Origin: Tautonia plasticadhaerens
GTDB lineage: Bacteria; Planctomycetota; Planctomycetia; Isosphaerales; Isosphaeraceae
Direction: 5' to 3'
Assembly: GCF_007752535.1 (NCBI RefSeq)
Contig: NZ_CP036426.1
Location: 3,596,001 to 3,660,000 of the forward strand
DNA: 64,000 bases
In this document: piece after piece, positions 44,543 through 54,908 of the stretch
How the letters are laid out: each line of letters begins with the position of its first letter
Numbering within the stretch: the first letter of the stretch is position 1
Translations under genes and position numbers: made by a program
The notes under the pieces: model-generated
The model's input: only the letters and a program-made list of their open reading frames with translations
Databases searched by the model: none
What the model was told of the DNA's origin: nothing

Positions 44543-46027
44543 ATGAGCAAGTCTTACATGCCGGGGATCTGGTCGCATCAGTATGAGGCCCTGCCTCCCG
44601 CGGAGAAGGCCGTGATGGCCGGGGAGGTCGACGGGATCTTCCGCAAGCAGACCGGGGTGACCCGGGCGCTGGACCCGGATCGGGACCGCGAGCTGGTGCG
44701 CACGTGGCTCCGGATCCGGGACGACCTGATGGCCCGACGCTCGGCCGGGAGCGGGGCCAGGGCCTCCAGGGTCCCCGGCCCTCGGGCCTCCGGCGGGAGC
44801 CTGATCACCGGGTCCGTCGGCATCGGGGGCTTCAACTACGAGGGGGACGTCGCCCTCGTGAAGACCCTCCTCAACGAGGTGAAGTCCTCCCTGATCTACG
44901 ACCCGAAGGAGCTGGGCGAGGTCCTGCCGGACGGCACCATCGCCCTCCGCATCGTCTCCCTCGCCCCGAACGGCGAGGTGACCCCGACGCTGATCGACCA
45001 CATCCGGCGGTTCCAGCGCCGGGCGGTCGGCATGGCCGACCCCGACGGCCTGGTCGAGCCCGACGGCAAGACCATCCGGGAGCTGACGCGGCACTTCCTC
45101 CTCTCCGGCTCCCTCCTCCGGCTGAAGGACAAGGACGTCGAGGCGAGGCTCCATCCCGACTCCGTCCACACGATCCGGGGCGGCCCGCCGATGCTCGACG
45201 GCCTCCAGTTCAGGCGAGGCCAGGTCATCAACGGGCTGGACGGCAAGCGGCTGCTCCTCTCCATCACCGCCCAGGAGGCGGTCTTCATGCTGCTCGACCG
45301 CTCGGGGCCCGGCGGCAAGATGGAGGACCTCGACCCGATGCGAGGGGCGATCGGCGGCTTCTACGCCCAGTCGACCGACGCCTTCGTCGGCGAGTACGAG
45401 ACCTTCTTCTGGCGCGACCTCTCGAAGAAGCTCGCCCCGATCCAGACGATGATCGAGGTCGAGGTGAACCTGCTCATGGCGATCGGCACGGCCATGACCG
45501 GCACGGCCATCTTCTACGCCGGCTTCACCCTCTCGGACTTCATCGCGCGGAACCGCCACAAGTTCACGCACTGGATCGCCATCGTCGGGGCGGTCCTCGA
45601 CGCCCGGGAGGATCTCCAGCGCCTCGCCCCCACCCTCTACGACAACCTCTTCGACGCCCTGTTCTCCTTCTACCTCCGCAGCCTCAAGCCGGGGAACGTC
45701 TCCAAGGTGGTCGGCGCGATCCTCGGCAAGGGCGGGGAACGCCTCGTCCGGGGCAAGATCAACGTCCTCCTCTCGGCGATCACGCTCATCCTGGGGGTGG
45801 TCGTCGCCCTGCTCCAGAACATCGCCGACTCGCTCTCGAGGGCCGAGTCGATCTACAACCAGGGGATGCGCACCCTCGTGGCCGACCTGCGCGACCAGGG
45901 CGTCACCGTGACTCCCCGGGAGCAGGCCGCCATCTTCGACGAGATCCGCGCCCATCCGCAGGAGATCCGGGACGTCTTCACGCGGTTGCACACCAAGGTC
46001 GACGAGCACGCCCGCCTGGCCCAGTAG
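44543..46027 (+). CDS. Membrane protein with peptidoglycan-binding-like region, function unknown
   Basis: 494 residues. Residues about 85-190 resemble a peptidoglycan-binding module: GGFNYEGDVALVKTLLNEVK, then LIDHIRRFQRRAVGMADPDG, then LVEPDGKTIREL. No export signal precedes it. Two strongly hydrophobic segments lie in the C-terminal half (about 307-330 and 411-432). The last 60 residues are helical and charged. The combination of a cell-wall-binding-like module inside a soluble N-terminus with late membrane helices is reminiscent of secreted effectors or phage lysis proteins, but no catalytic residues are visible. AGGAG is 8 bp upstream of the ATG. It has no operon partners. Confidence 0.6.
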   Translation: MSKSYMPGIWSHQYEALPPAEKAVMAGEVDGIFRKQTGVTRALDPDRDRELVRTWLRIRDDLMARRSAGSGARASRVPGPRASGGSLITGSVGIGGFNYEGDVALVKTLLNEVKSSLIYDPKELGEVLPDGTIALRIVSLAPNGEVTPTLIDHIRRFQRRAVGMADPDGLVEPDGKTIRELTRHFLLSGSLLRLKDKDVEARLHPDSVHTIRGGPPMLDGLQFRRGQVINGLDGKRLLLSITAQEAVFMLLDRSGPGGKMEDLDPMRGAIGGFYAQSTDAFVGEYETFFWRDLSKKLAPIQTMIEVEVNLLMAIGTAMTGTAIFYAGFTLSDFIARNRHKFTHWIAIVGAVLDAREDLQRLAPTLYDNLFDALFSFYLRSLKPGNVSKVVGAILGKGGERLVRGKINVLLSAITLILGVVVALLQNIADSLSRAESIYNQGMRTLVADLRDQGVTVTPREQAAIFDEIRAHPQEIRDVFTRLHTKVDEHARLAQ

Positions 46028-46081
46028 GACCGGGGAATCCAGGCGGGTCCGCCTCGTGCCCGGACCGAGGCCGGTGCCCGG

Positions 46082-47536
<1,455 letters not shown>

Positions 47537-47852
47537 CGATCGTCCCTCGCTCCCCGCCTCCGGCCCGACGTCGCCGGCCGACTCGGGGCCGACCCGGCCC
47601 GCATCGCCCCGGCCGGGGAGGGCCGGGGGCGGCCGATCATCCTAATCGCTCTGCCCCCCAGGCGACACGCAGTCCCGCCGTCGGGGGCGTCGATCACCTC
47701 GACGGGCCGTTTCCGAGCAGGCCCGTCGGCCTTTTCCCGGTGACCCCCTCCGGATCGATCGGACCGACCGGGCCTCGACGCCCGGCCCCCGCGATGCGAA
47801 GCTGGGATCCGGGGCCCTGGGCCGGGGCTCATCACCTCGACGGAGGCCGGAC
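47537..47852. other. Divergent intergenic region between cls and the radical SAM gene
   Basis: 316 bp. No clear promoter hexamers, repeat or RNA gene seen. Only the ribosome binding site GGAGG (47842-47846) of the radical SAM gene is evident. Confidence 0.45.
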
Positions 47853-49373
47853 ATGCCGATGCGAACGCCCCGGATCCCCGACGCCCTCCGGATCGCTCCC
47901 CGGCTCGACGAGGCCGTCCGGCCGGGGCCTCCCCGGCGCAGATCGGCCCTGCTGATCAACCCGTTCTACCCCAAGGACCCGCACGCCAGCTTCGGCAAGC
48001 ACGTCCTGACCCCCTCGCTCGCCCTGACCAGCATCGCCGGGGCGACCCCGGCGGACTGGGAGGTGTCCTACTGGGACGAGAACCTGCTCCAGGGACCGCC
48101 CCCCTGGGACCCGTTCCCCCAGGTGGTCGGGATCACCGTCCACCTGACCTTCGCCGACCGCGCCTATGAACTCGCTCGGTGGTATCGGGCCCGAGGGGCC
48201 GTGGTCGTCATGGGAGGGTTGCACGCCCTGTCCTGCCCGGAGGAGGTTACCCCCCATGCCGATTCGATCGTGATCGGCGAGGGCGTCCAGGTCTGGCCCC
48301 AGGTCCTCCGGGACGTCGAGTCGGGCTCGCTCCGATCGGTCTACCGGGGCAGCGATCGACGCCCCTACCGCGAGGACCCTCCCCCCCGACGCGACCTGCT
48401 CCCCCGCCGATCCTTCCTGACCACCACCAGCCTGATCGCCTCGAGGGGCTGCCACAACCGCTGCGGGTTCTGCTACCTGGCGACCGACGGCCTGGAGATG
48501 CCCTATCAGGTCCGGGATGTCGAGCAGGTCGTCGAGGAGTTCCGGGGGGACGGCCAGCCGTACGCGGTGTTCACCGACAACAACCTCGGCTCCCGGCCCC
48601 GGTACCTGAGGGCCCTCTGCCAGGCCCTCCGCCCCCTGGAGGCGATCTGGAGCGCCGCCGTCTCGATCGACGTGACCGACGACCCGTCGCTGGTCCGGGA
48701 GATGGCGCTGGCCGGCTGCACCGGGGTCTTCATCGGCTTCGAGTCCCTCTCCGGGCGGAACCTCGCCGAGGCGAGGAAGAAGACGCCGAGCCCGACAGAC
48801 TACGCCAGGAGGGTCCGGATGCTGCACGAGCACGGCATCCAGGTCAACGGCAGCTTCGTGCTGGGCTTCGACCACGACCGCCGGGACGTCTTCGATCGGA
48901 CCGTCGGCTGGATCGAGGACGCCCGGCTGGAGTGCGCCACCTTCCACATTCTGACCCCCTATCCGGGCACGCCCCTGTTCCGCCAGATGGAGGCCGAGGG
49001 TCGGCTCCTGCACCGGGACTGGTCGAGGTACGACACGGCCCACGTCGTCTTCCTCCCCCGGCACATGGCCCCCGAGGAGCTGTTCGAGGGGTATGCGTCG
49101 TGCTACCGCCGCCTCTTCTCGCACGGCTCGATCTGGCGACGACGGCCGGAGGACTGGCGGGCCGTGCCGCCCTACCTGGCGATGGCCTACCTGTACAAGC
49201 GGTCGAATTGGCTCTGGCACCGGCTCATCCAGTCCCGGATGACCGGGCCGGTCTGGCGGCCCCTGGTGGAGTGGACGAGGCGACGCCACCTCCGATTTCG
49301 GCGCCGGCTCGGGGCCTGCCCCACCTTCCCCGACGGCGAGATGGCCGGCTCGGTCGTCCCCGCCGGGGTCTGA
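47853..49373 (+). CDS. B12-binding-domain radical SAM protein
   Basis: 506 residues. Residues about 30-150 form a cobalamin-binding-type Rossmann domain (ALLINPFYPKDPHASFGKHV, then VVGITVHLTFADRAYELARW, then VVMGGLHALSCPEEVTPHAD), although the DxHxxG cobalamin ligand motif is not seen. The radical SAM domain has the iron-sulphur motif CHNRCGFC with Cys200, Cys204 and Cys207, then FTDNNLGSRPRYLRALCQAL and GVFIGFESLSG. The C-terminal part is basic and aromatic. Relatives modify lipids (hopanoid-type HpnJ/HpnH-like enzymes), tetrapyrroles or natural products; the substrate is unknown. GGAGG is 6 bp before ATG 47853. Confidence 0.85.
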   Translation: MPMRTPRIPDALRIAPRLDEAVRPGPPRRRSALLINPFYPKDPHASFGKHVLTPSLALTSIAGATPADWEVSYWDENLLQGPPPWDPFPQVVGITVHLTFADRAYELARWYRARGAVVVMGGLHALSCPEEVTPHADSIVIGEGVQVWPQVLRDVESGSLRSVYRGSDRRPYREDPPPRRDLLPRRSFLTTTSLIASRGCHNRCGFCYLATDGLEMPYQVRDVEQVVEEFRGDGQPYAVFTDNNLGSRPRYLRALCQALRPLEAIWSAAVSIDVTDDPSLVREMALAGCTGVFIGFESLSGRNLAEARKKTPSPTDYARRVRMLHEHGIQVNGSFVLGFDHDRRDVFDRTVGWIEDARLECATFHILTPYPGTPLFRQMEAEGRLLHRDWSRYDTAHVVFLPRHMAPEELFEGYASCYRRLFSHGSIWRRRPEDWRAVPPYLAMAYLYKRSNWLWHRLIQSRMTGPVWRPLVEWTRRRHLRFRRRLGACPTFPDGEMAGSVVPAGV

Positions 49374-49482
49374 TCTCCTCAAGGCCCGGGTGGGGGTCGT
49401 CGTCGCTGTCCTCGACCTGGAGGAAGCGGCCATTCGGCCCGCCCCTCCCGGGCGAAGCCCGAGGGCCAGGCCCCCCGGACGA

Positions 49483-51885
49483 TCAGCGTGATGCCCTCCA
49501 GGGCCGCCAGGACGACGGCCCCTTCGGAGGGGCGTCTGGGTCAGGACACGACGGACTCCGTCCCGGGCGGGCCGGCGGGCGAATCGGCGTCGGTCGCCCC
49601 GGGGCGAGCCCGACGAAATGTCGGGCAATGCCCGCCTCAAGGAGGCTGTCGCGGCTCCCCTCATGCCAGCCCGACTCGCCCCCGAGCCGGCCGACCGGGC
49701 CGGCCCGATCATGGGGCCTCCCCCGATCGGGCCGCCGCCGGCCGACGACGATCCCGGCGATCGGCCAGCAGGCGAGCAGGGCGACGCCGACGGCCGAGCC
49801 CGCCCGGCCGACCCTCAGGCTCGTCGGGTCGAACCGGAAGCGGACCCGACGGCTCCCGGGCCCGACGACGCAGGCCATCAGGTCCCCGTAGGCCGGCAGG
49901 ACCTCGGCCGGCTCCCCGTCCACCTCGGCCCGCCAGCCGGGGTGGTGACGCTCGGCGAGGACGAGGAGCTGCCGGGAATCGGCCTCGACCGCCACCTCGA
50001 TCTCGACCGCCCCCCGGCCGACGACCCGGGCCCGGCCCGGCTCGCCGCCCGACAGCGAGACCGGCCGGTCGACGATCGCCGTCGTCCCGGGATCGATCCG
50101 CTCAATGTCTCGCCTCGGGTCCTTGCTCGGCACGGCCTGGGTGACCAGCCGGGCCATCGCCAGCGGGTCGGGGGCCGGTCGCCAGGACCCCGGCTCGGAT
50201 TCCCCCCGGACCTGGCCGACGCCGGCGACCCGGAGCGCGGCCGGGCGCCCGTAGTCGAGGACGCCCCTCGGCCGCATCGAGCTGTAGCCGTCGACCAGGG
50301 AGCCCCCGCCCATCATCAGCAGGTTCGTGCCCCCCCGGGTCCTCGCCCCCCCGGGATCCCCGGGAGGGGGCGGGTCGAGGCCGACCACCGAGGCGATCGG
50401 CAGGGGGGGGATGCGTCGGAGCATCCCCTCGACCCCGTAGGTCGCCTGGTCCGAGGCGGTCAGCAGGACGAGGACGACCAGGGCGCCGGGCCTGCCCCGG
50501 GCCGAGCCCAGGCCGGCGAGCGTCGCCCCGGCGAACAGCAGCGGCCCGGTGCGGATCGCCTCGCCCGACCCGACGAGCCCCCCCAGCACGCCCGACCCCC
50601 GGGCGGCCCCGAAGGCGGCGGCGGCGAGCAGGCTCAGGGCCAGCGGCGGGGCCATCGGCCAGAGCTGCCCCCAGGGGAGCCGGCCCCGACGGTCCCGGAC
50701 CCGGGCGAGGTCCGCGAAGGCGACCGCCGCCAGCACGGCCGAGGCCAGGTGAACCAGCACGATCGCCCGGGAAGGGCACCGGAACAGGCCGACGACCGGC
50801 AGCCGTTCGCAGGCCAGGCCCGCCGGCGTGTACCGGCCGACCGCGAGCACCAGGCCGACCGCGCCGAGCAGGCCGGCCCATCGGGTCAGGCCCGGCCACC
50901 GGGACGCCCGGGCCCTCGACAGCGCCCAGGCGGCGAGGACCGTCACCGCCGCCGTGTTGTAGAGCCCGAACTCGTGCGTCGGCCAGGGGCCCCCGTGGTC
51001 GAGGCCACCGAAGTACCGGGCCCGGAACCCGTACGGCGAGACGAGCTGCACGAGGTTCGCCGGGTGGAGCGGGTTAATGGCCGCGAATCGGGTCGTCGGG
51101 TCGTTCCGGGTCGACCCGGAGAAGTGGGCGAGCGTGGGGAGCACCTGCGAGGCCGAGACGAGCAGCCCGAGCGCCTTCGAGGCGGCCAGCCCGGCCCATC
51201 GCCCGGCCGCCGGGCCCGCCGGATGCCGGGACAGCCAGGCGGCGTAGAGCAGCTCCGCCAGCCCCGAGAGCCAGACGAGCTGCGGGTGACCGATCCACAG
51301 TTGCGACGCCGTCAGCGCCGAGACGCCCGCCCACGCCGCCGAGGCCCGGCCGGGCCCCTCGGCCCTCCAGGCCCAATCGATCGCCGCCAGCAGCCAGGGG
51401 ATGTGGGCCACCACGGCGACCATGTTCAGGTGGAAGTAGTGGAGCAGGTTGAACCCCGAGAACGCGAAGACCAGCCCCCCGAACAGCGCCGAGTCGCCCG
51501 GCAGGCCCCTCAGGCGGAGCATCAGGGCCGTGCCGGCGAACAGGGCGGGGTAGCTCAGCAGCAGCTCGAGGTTGAACGCCGGGCCCAGCGGCAGCGTCCC
51601 GTAGAGGAGGCGGTGGGCCGGGTGGTCGAGCCCCGCCTGCCCCTCCCCCTGGAGGTAGAAGCCGCAGAACAGGCCTGGCAGCCAGGCCGGGTCGTCCCCC
51701 TCGGCCAGGCATCGGGCGAGGAAGTGCCGGAGGGGCAGGTGGAAGCCGCCGAGGTCGTCCTCGTGGTAGACGAGGCCCCAGGCCATCGGCAGCGCCATCA
51801 CCCCCCACAGCGTCCCCGCCGCGGCGAGGACCGCCAGCCCCCTCAGCCTGGCCGGGTCGACTTCCCGAGTCCCGAGTCCGAACAC
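49483..51885 (-). CDS. YfhO-like polytopic membrane protein
   Basis: 800 residues with roughly a dozen hydrophobic helices in the first 480. The N-terminal loop after the first helix, YHEDDLGGFHLPLRHFLARC, and later FFG-type loops (QLVSPYGFRARYFGGLDHGG) are like YfhO/GT-C-fold proteins. These transfer sugars from polyprenyl phosphates to lipoteichoic acid or similar acceptors. A soluble C-terminal beta domain (about 590-700, LVLAERHHPGWRAEVDGEPA) is also typical: the WRAxVDG signature recurs across this family. The last 80 residues are low-complexity and of doubtful significance. The acidic DD in the first loop could be catalytic. Exact substrate not inferable. Confidence 0.75.
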   Translation of the reverse strand: MFGLGTREVDPARLRGLAVLAAAGTLWGVMALPMAWGLVYHEDDLGGFHLPLRHFLARCLAEGDDPAWLPGLFCGFYLQGEGQAGLDHPAHRLLYGTLPLGPAFNLELLLSYPALFAGTALMLRLRGLPGDSALFGGLVFAFSGFNLLHYFHLNMVAVVAHIPWLLAAIDWAWRAEGPGRASAAWAGVSALTASQLWIGHPQLVWLSGLAELLYAAWLSRHPAGPAAGRWAGLAASKALGLLVSASQVLPTLAHFSGSTRNDPTTRFAAINPLHPANLVQLVSPYGFRARYFGGLDHGGPWPTHEFGLYNTAAVTVLAAWALSRARASRWPGLTRWAGLLGAVGLVLAVGRYTPAGLACERLPVVGLFRCPSRAIVLVHLASAVLAAVAFADLARVRDRRGRLPWGQLWPMAPPLALSLLAAAAFGAARGSGVLGGLVGSGEAIRTGPLLFAGATLAGLGSARGRPGALVVLVLLTASDQATYGVEGMLRRIPPLPIASVVGLDPPPPGDPGGARTRGGTNLLMMGGGSLVDGYSSMRPRGVLDYGRPAALRVAGVGQVRGESEPGSWRPAPDPLAMARLVTQAVPSKDPRRDIERIDPGTTAIVDRPVSLSGGEPGRARVVGRGAVEIEVAVEADSRQLLVLAERHHPGWRAEVDGEPAEVLPAYGDLMACVVGPGSRRVRFRFDPTSLRVGRAGSAVGVALLACWPIAGIVVGRRRPDRGRPHDRAGPVGRLGGESGWHEGSRDSLLEAGIARHFVGLAPGRPTPIRPPARPGRSPSCPDPDAPPKGPSSWRPWRASR

Positions 51886-52160
51886 GCCCCGCGCCCCGCC
51901 CGAAGCCCGATCGATCCCCCGTCATCTGTCACGCCGGGGCAGATGATCGGGGATCGCCTCCCCCTGTCAAGGCGAGCCGCCCCGGGGCCCCCCCGCGCCC
52001 GGGCCCGTTCGGGCCCGGGGCGCCGACCATCCCTTCGCCTCGAAGCCCCCGAATCCGATTGTGGAGACAGGGCGGGCGAGCGATGATCGGGGGCATCCGG
52101 GCCGAGGGGCGATCGGGGGGCCGGGCGTCCGGGCGCTCCCGCGCCGGAGGGGAGGCAGCG

Positions 52161-52673
52161 ATGTCCAACAAGGCCGCGAAGATCGTCGAGGTCGCCAAGC
52201 GACACGTCGGGAGCGCCCTGTGGGCCTACTCGGTCGAGAAGGGCGACTTCGGCAAGAACACGAACAAGTGCAACCTGTTCGTCTACGACGTGATGGTCGA
52301 GGCCGACGCCCGTCCCCTCCCCGTCGTCTCGAGGCGGATCTTCTGGACGCGCCCGCCGCTGGCCCGGGAGTGGGCCGACCCGGCGGTCGAGATCGAGGGC
52401 TGGGACGTGGTCTCGAGCCCCGAGCCGGGGGACGTGATCTCCGAGGCCCACGAGTACGCCGACGCGACCGGTCACGTCGGCATCGTCGTCGGCCCCGGGG
52501 AGACGGTCTCCGCCGCGTCGAACGCCGTGCTCCGGAACGACTGGGGGTTCCGCCAGGGCCAGAAGCCGACCTACCGCCGCCTCAGTCGCCCGCTCGCCGG
52601 CCACATGACCGGCCCCCCCGGGAGGCGCGAGTATCATCCGCCCGGCGGCGGCGGCCGCATCCCGGAATGGTGA
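52161..52673 (+). CDS. Small NlpC/P60- or CHAP-like cysteine peptidase/amidase
   Basis: 170 residues, no signal peptide. The catalytic Cys is probably Cys37 in KNTNKCNLFVYDVMVEA, at the N-terminus of a helix as in NlpC/P60 and CHAP enzymes. The catalytic His is His105 in TGHVGIVVGPG. The segment PGDVISEAHEYADATGHVGI is the usual P-G-D-x turn before it. Such enzymes cut peptidoglycan stem peptides. Lack of an export signal suggests either a phage/secretion-system route or a self-targeting cytosolic role. The ATG is preceded by GGGGAGG at 6 bp. The Lys-Cys-Asn version of the active site is seen in some secreted effector amidases; that link is inference. Confidence 0.7.
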   Translation: MSNKAAKIVEVAKRHVGSALWAYSVEKGDFGKNTNKCNLFVYDVMVEADARPLPVVSRRIFWTRPPLAREWADPAVEIEGWDVVSSPEPGDVISEAHEYADATGHVGIVVGPGETVSAASNAVLRNDWGFRQGQKPTYRRLSRPLAGHMTGPPGRREYHPPGGGGRIPEW

Positions 52674-52747
52674 TCCTACGGCTTCAGAGAGGGGGCCGGT
52701 CACCCGTCGTATCCTGGGGCTTGCCTCGGGCTGGTCGAACTCTCGCC

Positions 52748-54658
52748 CTAGAACGACCAGATCAGGGGCACGAGGATCGTCGCCGAGACCCAGAGCAGCA
52801 GGTTCAGCGGCACGCCGACGCGGACGAAGTCGCCGTAGCGATACCCGCCGGGGCCGTAGACCATCATGTGGGTCTGGTAGCCGATCGGCGAGGCGAAGGC
52901 GAACGAGGCGGCCAGGGTGATGGCGATGACGAACGGCCGGGGCTCCACCCCCAGCACCCGGGCCGACTCCAGCGCCAGCGGGAAGGCCAGGGCCGCGGCG
53001 GCGTTGTTGGTGACCAGCTCGTTGAGGATCATCGTGCCGAAGTAGAGGGCCGCCAGGGTGGCGACCGGGCCGAGGGAGCGGGTCAGCGAGACGAGCAGCT
53101 CGGCCCCGGCGGCGGCGGCGCCGGTCTTGGACATCGCCTCGGCCAGGGCGAGCGACGAGGCGATCGCCAGCAGGACCGGCCACTCGACCGACCGCAGGGC
53201 GTCGTTGCGGTTCAGGCACCGGGAGGCGACCATCAGGCCCCCGGCCAGCAGGGCCGCCACCGCCGGCTCGACCAAGCCCGAGGCGATCGCCAGGACGAGC
53301 AGGCCCGTGATCGCCGCCGCGATCCCGGCGAGGCGGTGCCGGGGGGTGGTCGAGCCCTCGACCTCGGAGACGAGGTAGAAGTCCCGGTGGTCCCGGAAGC
53401 CCCGGCTGAAGTCGGGGCCGACCTGCAACAGCAGGGTGTCCCCCGGGCGGAGGACGATGTCCCCCACCTTGCCGGTCAGGCGGTCGCCGTTGCGGTGCAC
53501 GGCCACCACGGCGGCGTCGTACATGCCCCGGAACCCCGCCTCCCGGACGCTGGTGTTCACCAGCGGGGAGGCCGAGCTGACCACCGCCTCGCAGAGCCGG
53601 TGCCCGGGGCGGTCGACCCCCGAGCCCCCGGAGATCTCGTAGTCGGGCTGCGCGGCGGGCATCAGGCCGGGGATCTTCTCCAGCTCGGTGATCGTGGAGA
53701 CGTCCCCGGTGAACACCAGGCGGTCCCCGGCGTGGATCTCCACGTCCGGCTCGACCGGGCCGATCGCCTCGCCGTCGCGGTCGATCTCGATCAGGAAGAG
53801 GCCCGGCAGGTGCCTCAGCCCCGCCTCCTCGACCGTCTTGCCCACGAGCTTGCACTCGGGGGCCACCCGCAACTCCGAGAGGTACTCCCGCCTTGACTCG
53901 CTGAGCTGCTGGCGGACGTCCTTGCGCTCGGGCATCAGCCGGGGGGCGACCCAGAGCAGGTACGCGGCGCCGACCAGGGCGCAGGGGATCCCCGCGTAGC
54001 CCAGCTCCAGGAACCCCAGCCCCGACGCCCCCTGCTTCAGCAGCAGCCCGTGCACGACGAGGTTCGTGCTGGTGCCGATCAGCGTGCAGCAGCCCCCCAG
54101 GATCGACAGGAACGACAGGTGCATCAGCAGCGTCGAGGGGGAGACGCGCATCCGGCGGCACCAGTCGACCACCACCGGCATCAGCATCGCCACGATCGGC
54201 GTGTTGTTCACCACCGCCGAGCTGGGGATCACCAGCCCCGCCAGCCTCGCCCTCGCCCCCCGGGCCGTGCCCACCCGGCCCAGCAGCCGGTCGCCGACCA
54301 CGTCCAGCACTCCCGTCTCCCGCAAGGCCGCGGCCACCACGAACATCCCGGCCACGGTCAGCACCCCGGGGTTGGCGAACCCGGCGAACGCCTCGGCCGG
54401 CTCCAGCACGCCCACCAGCGCCAGCAGCACCGCCGCCCCCAGGAACACCACGTCCGGCGACGCCCAGTCCCGCACCAGCGTCAGCAGCACCGCCGCCGTC
54501 AGCCCCAGGGTGAACCAGGCCCCGAAGCCCAGCCCACCGGCGTCACCGGCACCCCCCGGCGCCACCCCCTCGGGCCCGGCCATCGCGACCCCGCCCCCGG
54601 CCCAGAGCAAGACGACCCCCGTCAGGACGATCAGCGGCAACCATCGAGGAGGCGGCAT
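52748..54658 (-). CDS. SLC13 family anion permease with two RCK/TrkA_C domains
   Basis: 636 residues. Transmembrane helices group at both ends (about 8-215 and 415-636). Between them are two TrkA_C-type domains (about 240-320, LRVAPECKLVGKTVEEAGLR; and about 330-405, VVSSASPLVNTSVREAGFRG). Two conserved SNT-like re-entrant motifs are present: VVNNTPIVAMLMPVV in the first half and LVTNNAAAALAFPLAL in the second, as in divalent anion:Na+ symporters. The likely substrate is sulfate, dicarboxylate or another anion. GTSTNLVVHG is the conserved Na+-site loop. It is divergent from the PHP-domain gene and has no operon partner. Confidence 0.9.
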   Translation of the reverse strand: MPPPRWLPLIVLTGVVLLWAGGGVAMAGPEGVAPGGAGDAGGLGFGAWFTLGLTAAVLLTLVRDWASPDVVFLGAAVLLALVGVLEPAEAFAGFANPGVLTVAGMFVVAAALRETGVLDVVGDRLLGRVGTARGARARLAGLVIPSSAVVNNTPIVAMLMPVVVDWCRRMRVSPSTLLMHLSFLSILGGCCTLIGTSTNLVVHGLLLKQGASGLGFLELGYAGIPCALVGAAYLLWVAPRLMPERKDVRQQLSESRREYLSELRVAPECKLVGKTVEEAGLRHLPGLFLIEIDRDGEAIGPVEPDVEIHAGDRLVFTGDVSTITELEKIPGLMPAAQPDYEISGGSGVDRPGHRLCEAVVSSASPLVNTSVREAGFRGMYDAAVVAVHRNGDRLTGKVGDIVLRPGDTLLLQVGPDFSRGFRDHRDFYLVSEVEGSTTPRHRLAGIAAAITGLLVLAIASGLVEPAVAALLAGGLMVASRCLNRNDALRSVEWPVLLAIASSLALAEAMSKTGAAAAGAELLVSLTRSLGPVATLAALYFGTMILNELVTNNAAAALAFPLALESARVLGVEPRPFVIAITLAASFAFASPIGYQTHMMVYGPGGYRYGDFVRVGVPLNLLLWVSATILVPLIWSF

Positions 54659-54908
54659 GGGCGGGCGAGACCGGGGGATGGACGGGGATCGTGAATCGAC
54701 GGCCGGCTAATCTATCCCATCTTGATCGGGATGTGCAAGATCGTTGCCGGCGTCGTTGCCGGCGGTGAACGTCTCGTGAAACCCCTGGGAAGGGGGGCGG
54801 AACTGCTGGCGATCCGGCGCGCGACGGCGTTCAATGGGCGGCGACCCCTCGACTTCGGTCGAGGGCCTCGCCGCTCCCGATCGACCCCAACCGGAGGACG
54901 ACCACGCC

